Origin: Entoloma clypeatum
Taxonomy: Eukaryota > Basidiomycota > Agaricomycetes > Agaricales > Entolomataceae
Assembly (NCBI GenBank): GCA_963565915.1
Contig: OY751491.1
Coordinates: forward strand, 5,022,001-5,086,000
DNA: 64,000 bases
Direction: 5' to 3'
Positions 11,449-21,723 of this stretch are shown in pieces. The first letter of the stretch is position 1; each line of letters starts with the position of its first letter. Under the pieces are notes generated by a model. That model saw only the letters and a program-made list of their open reading frames with translations. It made no database searches and was not told the origin of the DNA. The position numbers were made by a program, and so were the translations under genes.

Positions 11449-13210
11449 CTAATCAACCCAACACGCCTGTCGAGTTCGCTGCCGCAGTTTCACCAAGTAT
11501 TCCAATATTGGTTGAACTTCGTCCCATTCCCAAGGAGACCCCATCATGTCTTCACCGGAAACGATGGCTGACAGATTGGGAAATATGTTGTGCAGAAACC
11601 CAGCGACCATCAATGGCTCCATCGGTAACGGGGAATCACCGACTGCCAATTGTTTAAGCTTCGTGCAAGCGAAGTCTGTAAACGGTATGTCTGAAATCGA
11701 GGTACCGTGCTTCGTCTCGGCAGTGAAGCATATGTTCAAACATTCCAAGTCATGCCATGACTGTGCGATCGAAGCGAGACCGTCCAACGTTATCTTGTAA
11801 GGATTGAAGAAGCCCCAGCCCGCATCGCGACCATTGAGCTCCAAATGCCGCATTTTTGGCCATGATGTCGTGAACGCGTTGAGGGATTCGTTATCAAGGA
11901 TAAACCCAGTTTCGCTGAAAATCGTCAGTGATTCAAGATTGCAGAAGGACAGGAGTGGTCGAATGGTGGACATGGTGATACAGTACTCGTCGGGACACTC
12001 GTCGAGAGTTACGGGTCCTTCGAGATAGACCGTCTTCAATGCCTTGATGGAACACAAAAGCTCGATGTTGCGGAAGAGAGATTCCACTTCAGAAGCAAGA
12101 GGAATGTCGTAGTCTTCATTTTCATCATGATAACGAATATTGATTGATTGCAAAAGTGAGCAATCAATCGAGCCGATGATTTCGCGGCATTCCCACAACC
12201 TCTCCGTCGTGAGGTTGAGATGACGAAGTCGCAAGGGAGATTTCGGAGGCATGCAACGCATCCAATCCTCCGATAGGTTAGCTGGCAACTCCAATTCGCG
12301 CAGAGTACTGGACGATAGCAACGCCCGGAGGCCGTCGTCGTGCAATCTCCAGAAGGATGGAAGGTGAAGAACCTCTAGGAAATGTGAATTGAGAAGAGGT
12401 GAGAGGAATGATGATAGTGTGAAACTGAGGGTTTCATGGAACCTCATTGTGCGCAGAGAGGGTGGCAAAGTGAAATCAGGATATTGTGAATCCAGCCTGG
12501 AACCTTGACCGCAGTGCGCAAAATCCAGGTCGACAATTGCCGGACCAATGACGTGCTGGAGCGTGATGTACTCTGTCTCGCAGCTTACTTTGTACGAGCG
12601 CAGGTGCTTGATCGGTATGATGCCATGGACCTCGAGGACATCATAAATTGACAGCGCCAGTGTGCGCTCCCCGGTTTTCAGAGGACTATATTCGTCATGC
12701 ACGCCACACCCAATCTGCCTTATGCGCCTAACGTATCTTCTGCAATTATTTAGCTCTTCGTCCTTGAGGGTACGAGTGAGTTTCTGTTGTCAAATCAATC
12801 AGTGGTTTTTGTTGTATTCAGAATGAATCACGTACCACTGTTTTGATAAATCCTCCGTCCTCTTCCCATGAATCTGCAGGTAAACACTTCACCAAAGGTA
12901 CTAGACTGGGTATAGAGCGCCAGAGAACATCGAGCGCTGGTTCTTGGAAGGTTACACACGTCGTGGCTAATGCAGCTGTGGTCCTCAAGCCTTTGTCAGG
13001 ATCTTCATATACAGCATCAAAGATAATTCCAAGGATGTCCAGAGTCTTTAAGCATCGATCCATGCTATCTCTGAGGGCTCTGGGGGTAACACGGGGGACT
13101 CGACGATATCGATGTTCAGACAGCTGGTCAAGTTCGCCTCTCACCGCATCGGATGTCGGAATTGTGGACACTGCCACAAAAAAATCACTACTGTAGTACC
13201 GGGGCAGCAT
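11449..13210 (-). CDS. F-box/LRR-type protein
   Basis: Two exons (13210-12836 and 12783-11449) separated by a 52-nt intron give 569 residues. A second possible start at 13063 (MDRCLKTLDILGIIFDAVY) begins exactly where agaricomycete F-box proteins usually start, followed by the F-box-like segment TTCVTFQEPALDVLWRSI. The rest contains leucine-rich-repeat-like lines such as LRTMRFHETLSF and LESLTIFSETG, near the C-terminus IAQSWHDLECLNICF. Such proteins probably choose substrates for SCF ubiquitin ligases; the family is hugely expanded in mushrooms. An inverted relic of a relative lies at 13390-13956. The start is uncertain; the family call is reasonable. Confidence 0.75.
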
Positions 13211-13389
13211 AGCAAATGTCTCCTCGACATATCTAGCTCCGACATCATCCGACCATGTAATGGTACCCTCATTTGGGAGCTGGCGCCGGCGAACTGGTCA
13301 GCGTGCTACCTTGAACTGTCTCGTGCGCATTTCCTCACGAAAGTGACGAAAAATCTTCTGTATCAACCTATTCCGCCTCCGTCCCTTCA

Positions 13390-13956
13390 GAGTATGGTAT
13401 GTTCGAGTCTACGGACGCCCGACTGGGTCCCCGCTCCTTCTTCGACACCACCACCCCGTCCTGCCACTCCCGGGGCCTCAGACCCAAAGAGACGCTTCCC
13501 GACAACACCCAGACCACGCTCTCCACGCTCCACCCCATTCTCTGCCTCTCCAACGTCAAGTCCCCTCACCGCCTCCGTCTACTAAGAGATCGGATTCGCG
13601 CTTGACAACGACGCGCTCAAGACCTTCACTCGCTCCTGGCTAAAACGGCGTCACCTTGATCTGGAGAGCCACATCGGCTGGGGGAAACACGGAACAATAC
13701 TAGTAAGTATGCTGTGACACTTGGCAGCCTCGTCCCCATCGCAGAATCCTGGCCGCATCTCGAATATCTGGGCCTCTCCCTCGCTATCCACAAGAATTTG
13801 CGGCTGGCTCAGAAGGATATCTTCACTCAAGACGATGGTAGTCGCTGCATCAGCTTTAGACATCTCTGCGTCGGCAACTCCATCATCTGTTTCGGACGAA
13901 CAACCGTCGTGGGCCTTTATGCTCAATATCTTTCTCAACCTGTCTTGACAGGGTAA
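13390..13956 (+). pseudogene. F-box/LRR gene relic
   Basis: On the + strand, fragments in several frames resemble the C-terminal part of the neighbouring F-box protein. One is TLGSLVPIAESWPHLEYLGL (about 13717-13776), matching TLDGLASIAQSWHDLECLNI there; another is FRHLCVGNS. The pieces do not join into one open frame and no N-terminal F-box is seen, so this is a decayed copy. Confidence 0.5.
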
Positions 13957-14153
13957 CCCTTGCTCACCTCATCAAGATGCGCAAACTCGTCTTAAGATAT
14001 AGATTTTCAGAAATTCAACTTCAGGGAGGAATATAAAATCTCATTGTCCTTTCCTACACATGGATGCATCTTGTGCTGATTTTTTGCAGGATGGGTACCA
14101 TTGCGAGTTTTCGACGAGCTCCTTCATCCCGTGTTCCTCCACAAGCAAAAATG

Positions 14154-14235
14154 TGGACACTGTGGGAATTGAACCCACGACCTCACGCAAGCAAAGCAAT
14201 GCGAAGCGTGCGCGCTACCCCTGTGCCAAGAGCCC
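14154..14235 (-). tRNA. tRNA-Ala-like gene (anticodon CGC) with short intron
   Basis: Read on the - strand from 14235, the sequence folds as a tRNA. Box A is TGGCACAGGGG and box B is GGTTCAATTCC. The T-stem GTGGG/CCCAC is perfect, the variable loop is AGGTC, and the anticodon stem CACGC/GCGTG encloses TTCGCA, a 10-nt insert and T, which gives anticodon CGC after removing a canonical-position intron. The acceptor stem (GGGCTCT with AGTGTCC) has one T-T mismatch and one G-T pair, and the D-stem has one A-C mismatch. A run of five T follows at 14150-14146 and suits a Pol III terminator. The two mismatches leave open that it is a decaying copy or tRNA-derived repeat. Confidence 0.65.
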
Positions 14236-14332
14236 ATTTTCAGTGGCTACCTGTCAATTTTGACTCTACCAGACATATATACAACCATTGCGGTTGCTGA
14301 TCATTCCGTTCCTCTTCGACACCCTCTTCCTC

Positions 14333-14757
14333 ACCACGTCGACAACCACAGGCATCACGCCCCCTGTTGCAAGGGCGCGCCTAAAGCCAATCCTCCCATC
14401 GCTCCCACCCCTGCTGGGCAGCCGTGCGATCATGCCCCAAGGTGTCGCAACTGTGGTGAAGACCACCGTTCTGACTCCACCATATGCAAGTTCTGGAAGA
14501 ACCGCTTTGACCCCTCTTTCCACCGTAAGGCATATGATAAAGCCGCTACGAAAGATGCGTCTCGCAAGGCAGCCAAGGCTGCCCGGCCCACCACGATGAC
14601 GGCGGCCAAGGTTGCAACCCTTGTCCCCACTGATCGTAATCGCTTTGAGGTTCTGGACGGTATGGAGGACGTCGCGCCTACAGGACCTGGACCAGAACCC
14701 ACGCAAACTGCCACAACTAGTGGGACCAACCCCTCCGATGGCGTTGTTAATGGTTGA
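14333..14757 (+). pseudogene. LINE ORF1, C-terminal zinc-knuckle part
   Basis: The reading frame ending at 14757 contains a cysteine- and histidine-rich block (CDHAPRCRNCGEDHRSDST followed by Cys), the kind of zinc knuckle found at the C-terminus of ORF1 proteins of Tad/I-type LINEs. These proteins bind the element's own RNA. The N-terminal part is missing because the insertion is 5'-truncated at 14333, so no proper start codon belongs to it. It overlaps the start of ORF2 slightly. Confidence 0.6.
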
Positions 14758-16158
14758 TACAACCGCAGCGCCTGACGTGGACGAGCTGGTCTCCCTTAAG
14801 TTACGTACCCATAATGTTCGGAGAACTAACGCTATCATTGAATCTTTCCTTGTTAGACACAACAAAGATATTGATATCTATTTTGTACAGGAACCTGTCA
14901 AGTACTTTGCCCGCCACACCGTTTCCACCTCTTCCAAGAGTGGATCCCCTATCTATTCCTATCCCCGAAACCCATCCTGGATATGCTCAGACGCTTCCAC
15001 GGCCGACTCCTCAGCCCGTACGGTAGCCTACTTCAACACTAACATCGTGCATCTGCGCCCTGTTCTCCATCACAAATTTGATGCCACATCTGACATCCAA
15101 ATCTTATCCCTATGGCCCACCAAATCTCGGCAAGTCTTTCTCATCAACGTGTACTCCGACGCTTCAGGGACGGCCATCAAATGGCTCACCCGTAATGCCC
15201 ACACACTCCCCTCCCCCGTCATCTTTCTTGGCGGCGACTTCAACTGCCCGTCCACTCTCTGGGACGTGGCAGTCCCCTATGCCTCGAGCCTCTCTACCGA
15301 TCTCATGCATGTCGCTTCTTCCCTTGACCTTACGCTCAGCGGAACGAATACTGACCCTCCCACACGGATCCCGGACAACCCACTACACCGGCCCTCCACG
15401 CTCGACCTCGTCTTCCTCCCGGCCTCCAGGCCTAGAAAGTGCGAACACTTTTTGTGTCCCTTCGAACGCGACACTTCTGACCACGTCCCCCTGACCGTCT
15501 ACCTGCCCGCGACTCTGTACCAGCCGTTGGTCCGGCAGATCATTCCCTTGAAAACCTACGAAGAATATGTCGCAGGTCTCTTAGTCGCCTTTAGCGCGGT
15601 CCCCGACTCCTATGCCTCGGCCCAGGACGTCGAGACTGCAGCTACTAACCTCCAGACAGCCCTTTCTGAGAACTGGGATACTCACTCTCACCCAGTCAAA
15701 GGCGCAGGATCGCACTCCCACTCGTGGTGGAGCGAGACGTGCAACTTAGCCAGGCAAGTATACCTTGATACCAAATCTCCCGTCGATTATAGCAATCTTC
15801 GGGCGGTAATCCGCGCGGCCAAACGAGAATTCTTTGAAGATCAAATTGAGACCATCGCCCTCTCCCAAAAAAACCCCTGGTCCCTCATGGACTGGCACAA
15901 GCCCCGTCGCTCAGACCCCCTTGCAAATTTGAAGGGGGCCAATGGTGACGTTCTCCACTCTTCTAACGACATGTTTGACGCTTTTGATAAGGCCCTCCAT
16001 ACGCCCCCTCCGAACTCTCCCAAGACGGATACCCTCGACGAAATCCCACAAGAACCCACTCGAGACTGGATACCAATTATGGGTCCCGAGATTACCTCCC
16101 TTGTCCTCAAATGCAATCCCAAATCTGCCCCTGGTCCAGACCACGTATCATGGGCTCT

Positions 16159-16720
16159 TGTTACATTCCGATCCATTCCGACGATTTCCGACCATCCCGA
16201 CACCTCCGACACCTCCGACACCTCCGACACCTCCGACACCTCCGACACCTCCGACACCTCCGACACCTCCGACACCTCCGACATTTTGACTAATACTTAT
16301 TATGCATACTTACTGTTATGAATCTCGTTACTACGTACATTACTTACATCCGATCATTTCACTTATGTTAAGAATCTCCGACAGCCACTCGTTATCCGAC
16401 TCCGACGAAGCCACACGTCCTCCGACATAGTATTTAAACTTATGTAGAATCGTGTATTAGCTTCAGTTTGAATATCAACTTAGATTCGACATCATACCTC
16501 CCGTCCTCTTTCCGACTCTTAATTTGAGTCCGACCTCCGACCTCCGATCCTCCGATCCTCCGATCCTCCGATCCTCCGAAATAAGGACACCAACGTATTA
16601 GCGAGGGCGCAACACACAAGTTGAAGCCAAGTCCTTGCCCCTACGTTGCACGCGCTCCGACCTTCCGACCTTCCGACGCGTCCGACGTAGCTCCGACGTT
16701 TTGTCGATCAGTTCTTAACA
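16159..16720 (+). repeat. Left LTR of the Ty3 element
   Basis: 562 bp, TG...CA bounded. It contains about nine copies of the 9-mer CGACACCTC (16199-16283) and four copies of CCTCCGAT near 16550. The 44-bp length difference from the right LTR is explained by four extra 9-mers and one extra 8-mer, i.e. repeat slippage. Confidence 0.92.
16199..16283 (+). repeat. 9-bp tandem repeat in the LTR
   Basis: Nine or so perfect copies of CGACACCTC in the left LTR; about five, one with a base change, in the right LTR near 22912-22960. The word contains the hexamer TCCGAC when tandem, which is enriched through the whole element. Confidence 0.9.
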
Positions 16721-16766
16721 GTATATTCAAACTGCCACTCGCTTATCCGTATTTCAAATTCCAGTT

Positions 16767-17993
16767 ATGGCAGCCCGCAACACACAGAACTCCCGCGCAG
16801 CAGCAGCCGCAGCGGAAGCTTCAAACCTGCAGGACACCAGGGCGACATTTCTACATACGTTCCAAGATATTCCCGCAGAAGAATCTGCACCCAAACCTGA
16901 CCCCATATCTCCGACACCTCATCTCCGAACACCTCAGACACAAGGACTTCCGATTCCTGAAGAATTCCGTCCTTTTAAATCGCCGACCTCTCCTTTTGAC
17001 GATAACAATCCTTTCCGTCGCGAGCAAACTCCAAACCTCGCCGAAGCAATTATGCTTATGACGCAGGAGCTCCGACGTAGAGAGACTCCGAAAACTCCGA
17101 AAAAGAAATCGAAGGAACCCGACACTTTTGACGGTTCCAACTCTCGGAAACTCACCAGTTTCCTCGCACAATGCACGCTATATTTCCGAAACAACCCCGC
17201 TTTTGACGACGATGATAACAAAGTCAGTTTTGCTCTGTCGTACCTCTGAGGAACCGCGCTCGAATGGTTTGAGCCCACCCTCTTGGGAGAGTCCGACGAC
17301 GACTCTGTCTGGTTGGACGACTGGTCCGCCTTTGTGCACATCCTCCGATCCGAATTCGGACCTATCGATCCGACCGGAGAAGCAGAGGATAGCCTGGATC
17401 ACCTTCGGATGCGCGACAATCAGAAGATCCTACGTTACAACGTGGACTTCAAACGTCTTTCCGCTCGCACGCAGTGGGATGATGACGCGCTCCGATATCG
17501 GTACTATACCGGTTTAGTGGAACGCATCAAGGACGTTTTGGGGACTTTTCCCAAACCAAAAACTCTCGCCGAGTTGAAAGTAATGGCCCATAACATTGAT
17601 GCTCGCTACTGGGAACGTCAACGCGAGAAATCGCGCTCCTCCGACAAATCTACTCCGAAATCCGACAAATCCGACAAATCCGACAAAAAACAGACCCCCG
17701 CTTCATCATCCTCCAACAACAACTCCTCATCGTCTAAACCCAACTCGCAACAACAACAAAAATCGTCATCCACCTCTCCGAAATCCGCCCTCTCCGACAA
17801 ACTTGGCAAAGATGGGAAATTAACTCCCCAAGAACGCCAACGACGATTTGACAATAATTTATGCATGTTTTGCGGCAACGTTGGTCATCGGGCTTCCGAC
17901 TGCTCGAAGAAATCGTCTTCTAACGCCAAAGCAAAAGCCCGCGCGGCCCAAGCTGAGGACAAATCGGAGAAGACGACCGAGTCAAAAAAATAG
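16767..17993 (+). pseudogene. gag of the Ty3 element, one in-frame stop
   Basis: From the ATG at 16767 the frame runs to 17993 (409 codons) with a single TGA at 17247-17249, just before the capsid segment GTALEWFEP. Family members have an Arg or similar residue there, so a CGA to TGA change is likely. The capsid-like region spans about residues 115-285 and a CCHC zinc knuckle (CMFCGNVGHRASDC) lies at about 17863-17904. A Ser/Lys/Asn-rich linker separates them. Gag forms the virus-like particle and packages element RNA. The last sense codons before the TAG are AAA AAA, giving an A7 run that may serve the shift into pol. Confidence 0.85.
17984..17993 (+). promoter_or_regulatory. Candidate -1 frameshift site at the gag stop
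   Basis: The gag frame ends TCA AAA AAA TAG, so an A AAA AAA heptamer (the simplest X XXY YYZ slippery word) sits immediately before the stop codon. A one-base slip back enters the pol frame, which is open from here. No downstream pseudoknot was identified. Stop-codon proximity and phase are seen; use in translation is inference. Confidence 0.45.
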
Positions 17994-20200
17994 TAAGCAG
18001 TCCTCAGATTCCAGCACGTACTGGGGATTGCGTTGACTCCTTTCGTGCACCTTTGGAAACCCTCCGACTCAATGCGTCCGCTCTCTCAAATCCGAACTCT
18101 CTATGTATTGATTTGATATCTCCGACCTTTTCCGATTCTCTTCCGATAAAGACTCTTATTGATTCTGGTTCTACACATTGCTTCGCAGATACCAGATTTA
18201 TTTCTTCTTTAAACTTATCTCCGACTCCGATTCCTTCACCTATGGTTTTGAAACTTTTTGACGGTTCTTCAAATACGTATATCACACAATCTATTGATCT
18301 TCCTCTCCGATTTCCTTCCGGTGAACTTCTGACCGTCGCATTTTACGTGACAACCCTCGATTCGTCTTGTAATTTGGTTCTAGGACACAACTGGCTCACC
18401 CGCTACAATCCGTTGATTGACTGGGTATTGGGCAGTATCTTATTCCGTTCTACGTTACCCGACACTCCGAGTCCGACTCCGACGTCGACTGCTGAGGCAG
18501 CTCCGCCACCTCTGCAGTGTCCGCCCTCTCCGATGGGCACCTCCAATCCGCTCACTCCAAACACCTCCGACCCGCCACAGATTACCATGGTCAATGCAGC
18601 CGCATATCTCCATGCATGTAAAGCTCCTGGGGCATACGCTTTCCGCGTTCACCTCTCCGACATCTCCGCCAATTCCGCGTCTGTCTCCGACGACGCTCCC
18701 GACCTCTCTGGCATACCCGAGGAATACCACGATTTTGCTGATGTATTCAGTAAGAAAAAAGCCGACACCCTTGCACCCCACCGACCGTACGACCTCAAAA
18801 TCAATTTGGAGGAAGGTACTTCCCCTCCGATCGGTCCGATGTACTCACTCTCGCAATCCGAACTTGGATCCCTCCGAGACTTCATCGATGAGCACCTCAA
18901 TATCGGTTTCATCAAACCTTCTAGTTCACCTCACGGCGCTCCGATCCTCTTCGTCCGAAAGAAAGATGGATCACTCCGACTATGCGTCGACTACCGAGGC
19001 CTGAACAAAATCACGAAGAAGGACCGATACCCACTTCCGCTCATCTCCGACCTCTTAGCCACTGCCGGAAAAGCACGCGTTTATACCACCATAGACCTCC
19101 GACACGCATACCACCTAGTCCGCATCGCTGAAGGTGATGAATGGAAAACTGCATTCCGCACTCGCTATGGATCATTTGAATGGTTAGTCATGCCATTCGG
19201 ATTGTCTAACGCACCTGCAGCCTTTCAACGTTTTATGAACGACATCTTCTCCGACCTTCTGGACAACTGCGTTACCGTTTACCTCGACGACATCCTGATC
19301 TACTCCGACAACCCCGAGGAACACAAAAAACATGTCCGAGAAGTCCTCCGACGACTCCGACAACATGGTCTTTACGCCCGCGCCGACAAGTGCGATTTCT
19401 CTGCCGAAACTGTAGAATATCTTGGATTTATCCTTTCTCCCGACGGACTCAAAATGTCGGAAGCGAAAGTCAAGATTATTCAGGATTGGCCTGAACCGCG
19501 CAGAGTGAAGGACGTCCAGTCCTTTTTAGGTTTTGCAAACTTTTACCGACGTTTCATTCCATTCTATTCCAACATCACTATTCCACTCACTCGTTTAACC
19601 AGGAAACATGCCACTTGGCTGTTCTCCGACGACGCTCGAACCGCTTTTAATGACCTGAAAAAGGCATTTACCACCGCTCCGATCCTGACACACTGGATCC
19701 CCGACTCTCCGATAATTGTCGAAACCGACGCATCCGACTATGCCCTAGCGGCTATTCTGTCGATAGTCACCTCCGACAATGAAGTCCACCCCGTCGCATT
19801 CCATTCCCGCACCTTCACGGCCCCCGAAGTAAACTATGACACCCACGATAAGGAACTTCTTGCCATCTACGAAGCGTTTAAAATTTGGCGCCATTACCTC
19901 GAAGGCTCCGGTACTCCGATTGACGTCGTTACCGACCACAAAAATCTCGAGTATTTTGCCACCACCAAAGTTCTTTCACGCCGACAAGTCCGATGGTCGG
20001 AATACCTTTCTCAGTTTAACCTCGTCATCCGATTCCGCCCCGGCCGATTGGGAACTAAACCTGACTCTCTAACTAGACGTTGGGATGTCTATCCTAAAGG
20101 GGGAAATAGCGACTACGTCGACATCAATCCGACCCAACCTCCGACCAGTCTTTTCGCAAGAACAGCTCTCCGCTTCAGTTCGCGCGACTCAACTCCTTGA
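17993..20200 (+). CDS. pol: protease, reverse transcriptase, RNase H
   Basis: This frame is -1 relative to gag and is open from the gag stop to 20200. The first ATG is at 18053, but the frame is open before it (SFRAPLETLRLNASALSN), so entry by frameshift is likely. The aspartic protease has LIDSGSTHCFAD (D at 18161). Reverse transcriptase motifs are LCVDYRGLNKITKKDRYPLP, FEWLVMPFGLSNAPAAFQRF and YLDDILIYS (YLDD at 19280-19291). RNase H has IIVETDASDYALAAIL and TDHKNLEYF. The frame ends at a stop shortly after the RNase H, where the integrase frame takes over, probably through a one-base change near 20126-20145. Confidence 0.85.
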   Translation, partial: VSSPQIPARTGDCVDSFRAPLETLRLNASALSNPNSLCIDLISPTFSDSLPIKTLIDSGSTHCFADTRFISSLNLSPTPIPSPMVLKLFDGSSNTYITQSIDLPLRFPSGELLTVAFYVTTLDSSCNLVLGHNWLTRYNPLIDWVLGSILFRSTLPDTPSPTPTSTAEAAPPPLQCPPSPMGTSNPLTPNTSDPPQITMVNAAAYLHACKAPGAYAFRVHLSDISANSASVSDDAPDLSGIPEEYHDFADVFSKKKADTLAPHRPYDLKINLEEGTSPPIGPMYSLSQSELGSLRDFIDEHLNIGFIKPSSSPHGAPILFVRKKDGSLRLCVDYRGLNKITKKDRYPLPLISDLLATAGKARVYTTIDLRHAYHLVRIAEGDEWKTAFRTRYGSFEWLVMPFGLSNAPAAFQRFMNDIFSDLLDNCVTVYLDDILIYSDNPEEHKKHVREVLRRLRQHGLYARADKCDFSAETVEYLGFILSPDGLKMSEAKVKIIQDWPEPRRVKDVQSFLGFANFYRRFIPFYSNITIPLTRLTRKHATWLFSDDARTAFNDLKKAFTTAPILTHWIPDSPIIVETDASDYALAAILSIVTSDNEVHPVAFHSRTFTAPEVNYDTHDKELLAIYEAFKIWRHYLEGSGTPIDVVTDHKNLEYFATTKVLSRRQVRWSEYLSQFNLVIRFRPGRLGTKPDSLTRRWDVYPKGGNSDYVDINPTQPPTSLFARTALRFSSRDSTP

Positions 20201-21695
20201 GCCCGTCCTCCGTGCAACCATTATCATGGACACAGAAAAGCTTCACCACGACATACTCACAGCACTCCCTTCCGACACTCTTTACGACACTCTTTCTAAA
20301 AATCCTAAACCCCGCTGGTCTCTCGACCCCGATGGTTTCCTCCGACATGACGATCGGATATACGTTCCCGACTCCGACGATCTCCGACTCCGAGTCCTAC
20401 AGCACAAGCACGATCATATGCTTGCTGGACACCCAGGTCAGAACAAGACACTCAGTCTCATTCAGCGTGATTATACCTGGCCCAGAATACGAGATTTCGT
20501 TAAACACTATTGCAAGTCATGTACCACTTGCATGCGATCGAAGCCACAAAGACACAAGCCTTACGGCCTACTCAAACAGCTTCCGATCCCCGAATGTCCT
20601 TGGAATTCTATCTCAATGGATTTCATCGAGACCCTTCCGACCTCCGACAACTTTGATTCAATCCTCGTTATCGTTGACCGATTAACGAAACAAAGTATTT
20701 TCATTCCGACAACAATTCACTGCACCTCCGAAGACCTTGCCGTACTCTTCGTATTGCATGTCTTCTCTAAACACGGCGTCCCCGAACATATCACCTCCGA
20801 CCGCGGCCCCGAATTCGTCTCCCGATTCTTCCGATCTCTCGGAAAGGCTCTAAACATGACCCTCCACTTCACCTCCGGTTACCACCCCGAAGGCGATGGC
20901 CAAACCGAACGCACTAACCAGACCCTCGAACAGTACTTGCGGATATTCTGCAACTACCAACAGGACAACTGGTCCGCTCTCCTTCCGATTGCGGAGTTCG
21001 CGTACAACAACGCACCTAGTGCTACCACTGGCATATCTCCCTTCTTTGCTAACAAAGGTTACCATCCGAACATTACTGTTCACCCGGAACGAGACCTCGC
21101 CTCTTCCCGAGCCCGATCCTTTGTGACCGACTTAGACGAACTTCACCAAGAACTGAAAGCCACCATCTCCGACGCCCAACGACGCTACCAGAAGTCCTCC
21201 GACAATAATCGGATCGCACCTCCGACATTTTCTGTTGGACAGCAGGTTTTCGTCAAAGCACAGTTCTTCCGCACAACACGCCCATCCAAGAAACTCTCAG
21301 AAAAGTACTTGGGACCATACGAGATCATTGCACAACCCGGCACACACTCCTTTACCCTCCGACTCCCCGACACATTCCGCGGTGTTCACCCCGTCTACCA
21401 CGTCTCCATGCTTGAACCCGCAACTCCGAACACCATTCTGAATCGGACCCAACCTCCGCCTCCTCCGATTGACATTGACGGAGAACTTGAGTACGAGATC
21501 GCTGAAATAGTCAACTCAAAGATCGACCGACGACGTAGCTGCAAGCTACTATATTTCGTCCGTTGGTTAGGATATGAAAACACTGATGAAGAATTCTCTT
21601 GGCTACCAGCCAATGAATTGGAAAACGCCCCCGAGCTTGTCTCCGACTTTCACTCTGCTTATCCCGACAAACCGGGTCCGCTCACATCGCTCTGA
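20085..21695 (+). CDS. pol: integrase with C-terminal chromodomain (frame-disconnected)
   Basis: The integrase part follows in the next frame. It has the HHCC zinc site (HDHMLAGHPGQNKT ... CKSCTTCMRSK), the DDE catalytic core (SMDFIETLP, ITSDRGPEFVSRFF, HPEGDGQTERTNQTLEQY) and a GPYEI motif region. The chromodomain at about 21490-21640 (YEIAEIVNSKID ... LLYFVRWLGYENTDEEFSWLP) usually steers insertion to particular histone marks. In an intact element this would be one polyprotein with the reverse transcriptase; here the homology starts near 20130 and the upstream part of the frame is spurious. The one-base frame change suggests a recent inactivating mutation. Confidence 0.85.
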   Translation: MSILKGEIATTSTSIRPNLRPVFSQEQLSASVRATQLLEPVLRATIIMDTEKLHHDILTALPSDTLYDTLSKNPKPRWSLDPDGFLRHDDRIYVPDSDDLRLRVLQHKHDHMLAGHPGQNKTLSLIQRDYTWPRIRDFVKHYCKSCTTCMRSKPQRHKPYGLLKQLPIPECPWNSISMDFIETLPTSDNFDSILVIVDRLTKQSIFIPTTIHCTSEDLAVLFVLHVFSKHGVPEHITSDRGPEFVSRFFRSLGKALNMTLHFTSGYHPEGDGQTERTNQTLEQYLRIFCNYQQDNWSALLPIAEFAYNNAPSATTGISPFFANKGYHPNITVHPERDLASSRARSFVTDLDELHQELKATISDAQRRYQKSSDNNRIAPPTFSVGQQVFVKAQFFRTTRPSKKLSEKYLGPYEIIAQPGTHSFTLRLPDTFRGVHPVYHVSMLEPATPNTILNRTQPPPPPIDIDGELEYEIAEIVNSKIDRRRSCKLLYFVRWLGYENTDEEFSWLPANELENAPELVSDFHSAYPDKPGPLTSL

Positions 21696-21723
21696 AACAA
21701 GAAAAAACAAGTACTATTTCTAT

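Noticed and set aside
16199..16283. Regular short repeats considered as a CRISPR array
   Set aside because: The 9-bp units are directly tandem without spacers, lie in an LTR, and the organism is a eukaryote.
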